Positions 58,674 through 64,000 of a stretch of DNA of 64,000 nucleotides are shown one piece after another. Under the pieces are notes generated by a model. That model saw nothing but the letters and a program-made list of their open reading frames with translations, was not told where the DNA came from and made no database searches. Within the stretch, counting starts at the first letter, position 1; each line of letters starts with the position of its first letter. Source of the DNA: Buchananella hordeovulneris (GTDB lineage Bacteria > Actinomycetota > Actinomycetes > Actinomycetales > Actinomycetaceae); contig NZ_MQVS01000001.1 of assembly GCF_001907235.1 (NCBI RefSeq), positions 248,001-312,000 on the forward strand. Reading direction: 5' to 3'. The position numbers and the translations under genes are program-made.

Positions 58674-60152
58674 TTACTTGCGGAACTGGTGGACTTTGAT
58701 TTCGCCGACCCCGCCGGTCAGGTAGACCACGGCCCGCGGTTTCCCCTCACCCAGGCGCAGCACGTGGGCGCCGCTGCCGTTAAAGCGCAGATGGCGGTTG
58801 CCGACCGGGCGGTGGAAATTGTTGTCTTCCCAGTCCCGGTCGTCGTCCCAGTCCCGATCGGTAGCGAAGTCCACCTCGTCAATGAGCCACCGCGAGAACT
58901 TCGACGGGGCGGAATCCTGCGCCACCATCGTCTGGTCCTCGAAGATGCGGGCCTCGATCTCGCCGAGGCCGATCTCGGTGTGGATCTCAATCGGGTAGCC
59001 CTCCGGCACCTCCAGGTTGATCTCTCCCGCCCAGGTGGCCACCGTCAGGGGCGCATCGAGCCTCTCGGTGCCGGTGAAATGCAGGTCGTGCTGTCCGAAC
59101 AGCGAGGCGTGGGAGCGGAGTGTCGTGGAGTGCGAGAACAACATGAGGGGGCTCTCGTTAGTGGCGGCCAGCAAACGAGGGGAGGCCGTTAAGCTAACCA
59201 ACCCGGCGGGTGCCACCACGAACGCCGTAAACAGCACCGACAACGTGGTTAGCGTGCCGCTGCGTCGCCCGCGCAGGGCCGCGACCGCCAGCCCGAGACC
59301 GAGCACCACCGTCAGCGCGGCGATCGCCCACATGGCGGACTGGAAGTAGCCGTTGCCCAGCCAGTAGGCCCCGGCGGCGGCGAGGAACCCTAGCCCCATA
59401 GTGAGCAGGGTGTGGGCAGAGCCGACCTGCGCCACGTGCGGTTTGGTGATTACGCGCGTGCGCCACGGCTGGGGCGGGCGTGGCACCCCCCACTGGGCTG
59501 GCGCGCCACTAGCAGCGCCGGTCGGGTAGCTGGCGGTGTCGAAAGGGGCGGCCGCCGGTGCGGCTCCCGCTTGGTCGTCGTCCGCGACACTGGCGGCCGC
59601 GGTGTTCGGTGTTCCTGCGGCCGCTGCGGCCGTGGGGGCGGCCCCGGTGCGCGGTGCCTCGTAGGTGGCGGCCCGCCAGCTCGGGTCCCCGCTTGGCCCG
59701 CCCACCGGGGCGGGGCCGGGGGTGAAGTGGCGGACCGGCTGTTGCTGGTCGCGCACGATCAGGATCACGGCCAGCACCGTCAGCGCCACTACGAACGGCC
59801 AGGACCAGGGAAAGAACACGGACAGGCCCCACGGCAACCCGCAGAAGCAGGTCACCAGTGCCCCGATGGCCCCGGAGCTCCACCGTCCCAGGGTGAGCTC
59901 CTCTAAGTGAATGCGACCGTCTTCCTCCTCGGGCAGCAGCAGCCACGCCAGCCCGTAGGCCAGCAGCCCCACCCCGCCGAAGAGCACCAACAGCGCCACA
60001 ATGAGGCGCACCAGCGCCGCATCCAGGTTTATGCGCCGCGCCAGCGCGCCCGCCACCCCACCGACCCAGCGGTCAGTGGTGCGGGCTAGGCCCAGCTGCC
60101 GCAGCTGGGCAAAGAATCGGGAGACCCCGGTGGGGGATGCTTGGTAACTCAT
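58674..60152 (-). CDS. PspC-domain membrane protein with LiaF-like C-terminus
   Basis: This 492-residue protein starts with a PspC domain (about residues 20-75: RTTDRWVGGVAGALARRINL, then LAYGLAWLLLPEEEDGR). Several membrane helices and an Ala/Pro-rich loop follow. A C-terminal beta-rich domain (GEINLEVPEGYPIEIHTEIGLGE, seen as NLEVPEGYPIEIHTEIG) resembles the adhesin-like part of LiaF. It is divergent from a PspC-histidine kinase and its regulator, a layout typical of envelope-stress control. It is probably an accessory sensor or inhibitor of that kinase; this is inference from neighbours. Confidence 0.82.
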   Translation of the reverse strand: MSYQASPTGVSRFFAQLRQLGLARTTDRWVGGVAGALARRINLDAALVRLIVALLVLFGGVGLLAYGLAWLLLPEEEDGRIHLEELTLGRWSSGAIGALVTCFCGLPWGLSVFFPWSWPFVVALTVLAVILIVRDQQQPVRHFTPGPAPVGGPSGDPSWRAATYEAPRTGAAPTAAAAAGTPNTAAASVADDDQAGAAPAAAPFDTASYPTGAASGAPAQWGVPRPPQPWRTRVITKPHVAQVGSAHTLLTMGLGFLAAAGAYWLGNGYFQSAMWAIAALTVVLGLGLAVAALRGRRSGTLTTLSVLFTAFVVAPAGLVSLTASPRLLAATNESPLMLFSHSTTLRSHASLFGQHDLHFTGTERLDAPLTVATWAGEINLEVPEGYPIEIHTEIGLGEIEARIFEDQTMVAQDSAPSKFSRWLIDEVDFATDRDWDDDRDWEDNNFHRPVGNRHLRFNGSGAHVLRLGEGKPRAVVYLTGGVGEIKVHQFRK

Positions 60153-60254
60153 GTCTCTATTTCAGTCCCCTGGCCGCCGACGCGGTATCGGGATTGTCCC
60201 TGATCGTCCCCTGATTTCCGGCCGGAGGCCTACTAGGGGACGGGGCGGGCGTGT

Positions 60255-60266
60255 CAGGATGAAGCC
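60255..60266 (+). promoter_or_regulatory. -10 box for leaderless histidine-kinase gene
   Basis: CAGGAT at 60255-60260 lies six bases before the kinase ATG at 60267; no ribosome-binding site is visible. Confidence 0.35.
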
Positions 60267-61559
60267 ATGCTTCCCGACCCGCACTTTGCGTCCGCGGCTG
60301 GTGCCGACGCCCCACGCCGCCCGGGGCGACCCGCCGCGGGCGGCGTGGGCGGGCCCGGGCCGACGACGGGGCCCCGCCCCCCGCTGGTGCGGCCTCGCCA
60401 GGGGCGCGTATTGGCGGGCGTGGCGGCTGGCTTGGCGGCGCATCTTCAGGTCGGGGTGCGTCAGGTGCGAGTGGTGCTGTTGGGGCTCGGGGTGGTGGGG
60501 ATCGGTCTCGTTGCCTACCTGTGGCTGTGGCTCTTCGTGCCCGAGGATGACGGAAGGCCTCCGCTGCTGGCTCCCTCCCAGCAACGTTTGGCGGCGCGCC
60601 TGTACCGGGTGGAGACCGATGCCAGTCCCCAGCGCCTGGCGTTGGTCGTCGGGTGTGGGCTGCTGGTGCTGGCCGGCACGATTTGGCTGGGCTGGGAGCA
60701 GGTCTCGGCGGCGTCGCAGTGGCTGGCCCCGGCGGGGCTGGTATTGACGGGCGCGATTATTTCTTGGACCCACCTGGGGCGCGGGCGCCGTGGGGCGGCA
60801 CACTTGGCGCCCCTGGCAGGTGGCTTGCTGTTGGCCGTCGTCGGGCTGGTGCTGCTCGTCAGCCGGGGACGGTCACTGACCGACCTGGTGGACTCGCTCG
60901 TGGTGGGGGTGACGATCCTGGTGGGAACGGCCGCCATCCTGACCCCCACCTGGCTGCGGATGCTGCGGGACCTCACGGCCTCCCGCGAGGCCCAGGCCCG
61001 GGAGGTGGAGCGGGCTGACATCGCCGCGCACCTGCACGACTCGGTACTGCAGACGTTGACGCTCATTCGCACGCGGGCGGGCGACGCCGAGACGGTGGCC
61101 CGCCTGGCACGCGCCCAGGAGCGGGAACTGCGCGAGTGGCTGTACGCGCAACGCCCGGAGGCCGGCACCTCGCTGGCGAGTGAGCTGCAGCGGCTGGCGG
61201 CCGAGGCGGAGGACCGTTACGGCGCGGTCGTCGAGGTGGTGACGGTGGGCGACATCGTGCCGGGGGCGTGGTGGGAGCCGTTGGCGGGGGCCACTCGGGA
61301 GGCGTTGGCCAACGCGGTGCGCCACGGTGCGCCCCCCTTCAGCTTGTATTGCGAGGTCGAGGACGCCCAGGTGACTGTCTTTGTCCGCGACCACGGTCCT
61401 GGCTTCGAGATGTCCGCGGTGCCCGCGGACCGGCACGGGGTCCGCGAGTCAATACTGCAGCGGGTGGAGCGGCACGGCGGACGGGCACAGGTGCGGCGGC
61501 GGGCTCCCGGAACGGAAGTAATGGTGCAGATGCCGAGCAGGCAGGAGGCCAAGGAATGA
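60267..61559 (+). CDS. PspC-domain sensor histidine kinase (NarL-type)
   Basis: This 430-residue kinase has an N-terminal PspC domain (about residues 45-95: GRVLAGVAAGLAAHLQVGV and LVAYLWLWLFVPEDDG). It then has four membrane helices, a HisKA_3-type dimerisation helix with the phospho-acceptor His257 in AAHLHDSVLQTL, and an HATPase domain (ATREALANAVRHGAP and VRDHGPGFEM). The membrane-sensing PspC domain suggests it detects envelope stress. Its stop overlaps the regulator ATG (ATGA at 61556-61559), so the pair is one operon. Confidence 0.9.
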   Translation: MLPDPHFASAAGADAPRRPGRPAAGGVGGPGPTTGPRPPLVRPRQGRVLAGVAAGLAAHLQVGVRQVRVVLLGLGVVGIGLVAYLWLWLFVPEDDGRPPLLAPSQQRLAARLYRVETDASPQRLALVVGCGLLVLAGTIWLGWEQVSAASQWLAPAGLVLTGAIISWTHLGRGRRGAAHLAPLAGGLLLAVVGLVLLVSRGRSLTDLVDSLVVGVTILVGTAAILTPTWLRMLRDLTASREAQAREVERADIAAHLHDSVLQTLTLIRTRAGDAETVARLARAQERELREWLYAQRPEAGTSLASELQRLAAEAEDRYGAVVEVVTVGDIVPGAWWEPLAGATREALANAVRHGAPPFSLYCEVEDAQVTVFVRDHGPGFEMSAVPADRHGVRESILQRVERHGGRAQVRRRAPGTEVMVQMPSRQEAKE

Positions 61560-62212
61560 CAACGGTGCTGGTGGTTGACGATCACGCACTGGTGCGGAGT
61601 GGGGTGCGGGGAGAGCTGGCGCGGGTGGCAAGTGACCTGCAGGTGGTGGCCGAGGCCGCCGACGTCGAGGGGGCGGTGGCGGCGATCACCAGCCTGCACC
61701 CGGAGGTCGTGTTGCTGGACGTGCACCTGCCGGGTGGGCAGGGCGGGGGAGGAGCCGAGGTGGTGGCCCGCTGCCTGGCTGCGGGCGTGCCCAGTCGCTT
61801 CCTGGCGTTGTCAGTGTCTGACGCGGCGGAGGACGTGGTGGCCGTGATCCGGGCCGGCGCGCGTGGCTACGTCACCAAAGCCATCCGCGCGGAAGAGCTG
61901 GCCGACGCGGTGCGGCGGGTGGCGGCGGGGGATGCCGCCTTTTCGCCGCGCCTGGCGGGCTTCGTGCTGGATGCGTTCGGCACGTCCGTGGCCGAGACCG
62001 CGATGCACGACGACGAGCTCGATCGGCTCTCGGCCCGCGAGCGCGAGGTGATGCGCTTGATTGCCCGCGGCTACACCTATAAGGAGGCGGCCAGCGAATT
62101 GTTTATCTCCGTGAAGACCATTGAGACGCACGTGAGTGCGGTGTTACGCAAATTGCAGTTGTCTAACCGACACGAGTTGACGCGGTGGGCGGCGGTGCGG
62201 CATTTGCTTTAG
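61556..62212 (+). CDS. NarL/FixJ-type response regulator
   Basis: This 218-residue regulator has a receiver domain with the acidic pair DD at residues 8-9, phospho-acceptor Asp55 in VVLLDVHLPG, and Lys in GYVTKAIR. A LuxR-type helix-turn-helix occupies about residues 155-212 (LSAREREVMRLIARGY, then ELFISVKTIETHVSAVLRKL). It is the cognate partner of the PspC kinase and likely controls the divergent PspC gene. Its 3' end overlaps the convergent marR-like gene by 50 bp. Confidence 0.92.
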   Translation: MTTVLVVDDHALVRSGVRGELARVASDLQVVAEAADVEGAVAAITSLHPEVVLLDVHLPGGQGGGGAEVVARCLAAGVPSRFLALSVSDAAEDVVAVIRAGARGYVTKAIRAEELADAVRRVAAGDAAFSPRLAGFVLDAFGTSVAETAMHDDELDRLSAREREVMRLIARGYTYKEAASELFISVKTIETHVSAVLRKLQLSNRHELTRWAAVRHLL

Positions 62213-62690
62213 GTTCGTTGGCTGGGCAGGTTGAGGGCAAGCAGCGAGCGACTTTGTGCATCGCCTCACGCAGTGCTTGGGTGTCGCTGCAAGTCAAATG
62301 TGAGAAGAAAAACTCGCGGAGCGCAGCGAGGTGTTTGACGCGGGTGTCTCGCAGTTTGGTGCGCCCGGCGTCGGTGAGGCGGGCGTGGGCGGCGCGCCGG
62401 TCTTGATGCCCGGCGAGGCGAGTGACGTAGCCGAGGTCGACGAGGCGGTCGACAGCCCGGGTGGCGCCCGACGGGGTCAGGCGCAACTGTTGCGCCACTT
62501 GCCGCATTTGCAGGGTCTGTTCGGGGGCGGTGGCCAGCGCCGACAGCAGATTAAAGTCAGTGAGCCCCAGCCCGGCGTCGGCGGCGAGGCAGGCATCGAG
62601 ATGTCGTTCCGTGGCGTGGAAGACGTCCGTACACAGCTTCCAAGTTTCCCACTCCAGCAGCGTCAGCGGGGAGGTGGTGCGGGTTTGCAT
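62163..62690 (-). CDS. MarR-family transcriptional regulator
   Basis: This 175-residue winged-helix protein has ATERHLDACLAADAGLGLTDFN, the recognition region MRQVAQQLRLTPSGATRAVDRLVDLGYV and the wing LAGHQDRRAAHARLTDAGR. It probably controls the divergent wrbA gene and responds to quinones or other aromatic compounds, as many such pairs do. A TACCGT box seven bases before the ATG suggests a leaderless start. The C-terminal tail is read through the end of the convergent regulator gene, with a 50-bp overlap. Confidence 0.88.
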   Translation of the reverse strand: MQTRTTSPLTLLEWETWKLCTDVFHATERHLDACLAADAGLGLTDFNLLSALATAPEQTLQMRQVAQQLRLTPSGATRAVDRLVDLGYVTRLAGHQDRRAAHARLTDAGRTKLRDTRVKHLAALREFFFSHLTCSDTQALREAMHKVARCLPSTCPANEPKANAAPPPTASTRVG

Positions 62691-62738
62691 GTGGCCCACG
62701 GTACCGTCAAACAGGTCTGTATTCACTTTTCCTCGCGG

Positions 62739-62748
62739 ACGGGCCCGT
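62739..62748. promoter_or_regulatory. Palindrome in the marR-wrbA intergenic region
   Basis: The perfect 10-bp palindrome ACGGGCCCGT lies between the divergent starts at 62690 and 62791, where an autoregulatory operator would be expected. It is short and could be chance. Confidence 0.3.
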
Positions 62749-62790
62749 GTAGCATGTCCGTGTCGTCCAAATTTGAAAAGGGAGAGTTTG

Positions 62791-63387
62791 ATGACCAAGG
62801 TTGCGATCATTTACTACTCGGCCACCGGGCACGGCACCGCCATGGCCAAGGTGCTGGCGGAAGCCGCCGAAGCTGCTGGGGCTGAGGTGCGCGTGCGGCA
62901 CATTGCCGAAACCGTTGACCCGTCCGTGTTCGCCGGCAACCCGGCCTGGACCGCCAACTACGAGGCCACCAAGGACCTCCCGGCCGCTACCGGCGCCGAC
63001 ATCGAGTGGGCCGACGCCGTCATCTTCGGCTCCCCGACCCGCTTCTCCTCGCCGGCTGGCCAGTTCCAGACCTTCATCGATGGTCTGGGGGGCCTGTGGT
63101 TCCAAGGCAAGCTCGCCAACAAGGTCTACGCGGCCTTCACCTCGGCGCAGACCGCGCACGGTGGCCACGAGACCACTTTGCAGAAGATCTACCAGATGGT
63201 GATGCACTTCGGTGGCATCATCGTCGCCCCGGGCTTCACCGACGCGGTGAAGTTCGGTGACGGCAACCCGTACGGTGTCTCGCACGCCACCGGTGCCAAC
63301 AACACTGACGACCTCGCCGAGGCCACCCGCGCCGCCCTGAAGCACCTGGCGGAGCGCGTGGTCGAGGTTACCGGCAAGCTCGCCTGA
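62791..63387 (+). CDS. wrbA: NAD(P)H:quinone oxidoreductase, WrbA family
   Basis: This 198-residue flavodoxin-fold enzyme reduces quinones by two electrons using FMN. The FMN loop is YYSATGHGTAMAKVLAEAA near residue 8. A second FMN contact is GSPTRFSSPAGQFQTFID, and FTSAQTAHGGHETTL is typical of WrbA. The ATG at 62791 follows AAGGGAGAG. It is divergent from a MarR-type gene, suggesting induction by electrophiles or quinones. A hairpin terminator follows. Confidence 0.92.
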   Translation: MTKVAIIYYSATGHGTAMAKVLAEAAEAAGAEVRVRHIAETVDPSVFAGNPAWTANYEATKDLPAATGADIEWADAVIFGSPTRFSSPAGQFQTFIDGLGGLWFQGKLANKVYAAFTSAQTAHGGHETTLQKIYQMVMHFGGIIVAPGFTDAVKFGDGNPYGVSHATGANNTDDLAEATRAALKHLAERVVEVTGKLA

Positions 63388-63423
63388 GCTGTCGCAGCCT
63401 GCGGCCCCTGGCCGAGCTGACAG

Positions 63424-63453
63424 GGGGCGGCACCCGCACGGGTGCCGCCCCTT
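63424..63453. terminator. Terminator after wrbA
   Basis: A perfect 12-bp stem (63424-63435 with 63440-63451) with loop GCAC and TT lies between wrbA and the convergent partial gene. Confidence 0.75.
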
Positions 63454-63467
63454 ACCTGTCGGTGCGG

Positions 63468-64000
63468 CTAGCGGGTGAGGAACAGGCGGAAGGTTGGGGC
63501 CGGGGCGCTGGGGGTCGTGTCCACCACGTACCCCACGCCGTCGAGCAGGAAGTTGGCGATGCCCACCATGTCGTCGTCCACCTCGGTATAGCCGGTGAGA
63601 TAGTCGCTGGCCGCCGCCACCCCGGCCGCCAGGGCCGCGGCCCCGTCGGCCACCTGCAGGCGGTAGTCCAGTTGCAGCAACACGCGGGAGCCCGGGGCGA
63701 AGTCCGCGGGCATTCCGCCGCGCAGCGCCCAGTAGGGCAGCCCGGCGGCCTTGGTGAAGACCTCGCCGTCGAAGCCGAGCGGGTATGCCGTCTCTTCGGG
63801 CAGGTCGAAGAACCGCTCGTCGTAAAACTGGGGTTCCAGTTCGGCTGGTACCCCGTCGTCTTGGGCGCGCCAGGCGGTGGCCCACAGCTCCAATAGCACC
63901 CCCGTGTTGCCTGGCGGGGCGGGGGTGGGGGCAGCGGTCAGTTCGCTGTGGGGCAGCAGGAAGCAGGCGTTGGCCCCGTGCTCGGGTTCCCAGAAGAAGC
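63468..64000 (-). CDS. C-terminal part of an unrecognised protein (5' end beyond window)
   Basis: The frame is open from the window edge and ends at 63468, giving about 177 C-terminal residues. Upstream of an internal GTG at 63899 the frame continues with FFWEPEHGANACFLLPHSEL, so the gene is longer than the part beginning there. It contains ELEPQFYDERFFDLPEE, LGFDGEVFTKAAGLPYWALRG and a C-terminal VVDTTPSAPAPTFRLFLTR. It is probably soluble with mixed structure. I do not recognise the family. Confidence 0.6.
   Translation of the reverse strand, partial: FFWEPEHGANACFLLPHSELTAAPTPAPPGNTGVLLELWATAWRAQDDGVPAELEPQFYDERFFDLPEETAYPLGFDGEVFTKAAGLPYWALRGGMPADFAPGSRVLLQLDYRLQVADGAAALAAGVAAASDYLTGYTEVDDDMVGIANFLLDGVGYVVDTTPSAPAPTFRLFLTR

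Noticed and set aside
61268-61555. N-terminal extension of the response regulator
   Set aside because: It overlaps the kinase catalytic domain; the receiver domain begins exactly at ATG 61556.

Overview
The window is high-GC DNA with actinobacterial gene order. Evidence includes the infA-rpmJ-rpsM-rpsK-rpoA-rplQ ribosomal block with rpsD absent, rplM-rpsI-glmM, coaA/acpS-nnrD-alr-tsaE-tsaB-rimI, a CIRCE-controlled groES, and a guaB/guaB3/guaA set. Many genes start with GTG, and many look leaderless. Menaquinone-type succinate dehydrogenase, PTS HPr, Pta-AckA, two fumarases and a sortase-anchored protein with an LARTG signal suggest a fermentative, facultative member of the Actinomycetales (Actinomycetaceae-like). 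The genus cannot be fixed from the sequence.

Layout. 1-9.7 kb: translation and transcription genes, interrupted between rplQ and truA by a lipoprotein, two tandem YbjN-like genes and a DUF1846 gene. 10-18 kb: cell-wall precursor and cofactor genes (glmM, coaA, acpS, nnrD, alr) and most of the t6A tRNA-modification set (tsaE, tsaB), plus rimI. 18-31 kb: a mixed insertion separating rimI from tsaD. It holds a nitroreductase, sdhCAB, an orphan MafI-like immunity gene in low-GC DNA, pntBA, a 19-bp repeat array, a small-alarmone-synthetase pair that resembles a toxSAS module, a proline-racemase-family gene and an LARTG surface protein. 31-39.7 kb: tsaD, a GCS2-type ligase and methyltransferase, groES, guaB, guaB3 and ptsH. 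39.7-41.3 kb: a DUF3800 gene in low-GC DNA bracketed by two 282-bp direct repeats, each carrying the 3' end of the class I fumarase gene. 41.3-48 kb: class I and class II fumarases in divergent orientation, then pta-ackA. 48-52.1 kb: a six-gene cluster joining three DUF4178-type proteins, S-adenosylmethionine decarboxylase, a two-helix DUF350 protein and a membrane-anchored aminopropyltransferase. 52.1-56 kb: a heterodimeric ABC exporter whose nucleotide sites are unequally degraded. 56-64 kb: guaA, a PspC-centred envelope-stress block (PspC protein, PspC histidine kinase, LuxR-type regulator), a MarR/WrbA pair and a partial gene.

How the genes fit together. Central metabolism (sdhCAB, two fumarases, transhydrogenase, pta-ackA, HPr) indicates mixed-acid or respiratory growth with succinate/fumarate and acetate branches. 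The most unusual parts are the polyamine/DUF4178/DUF350 cluster, the DUF3800 insertion with long direct repeats, a 76-bp palindromic element seen three times, the alarmone-synthetase pair and the orphan immunity fusion. All functions are inferred from sequence motifs read by eye; no database search was run.
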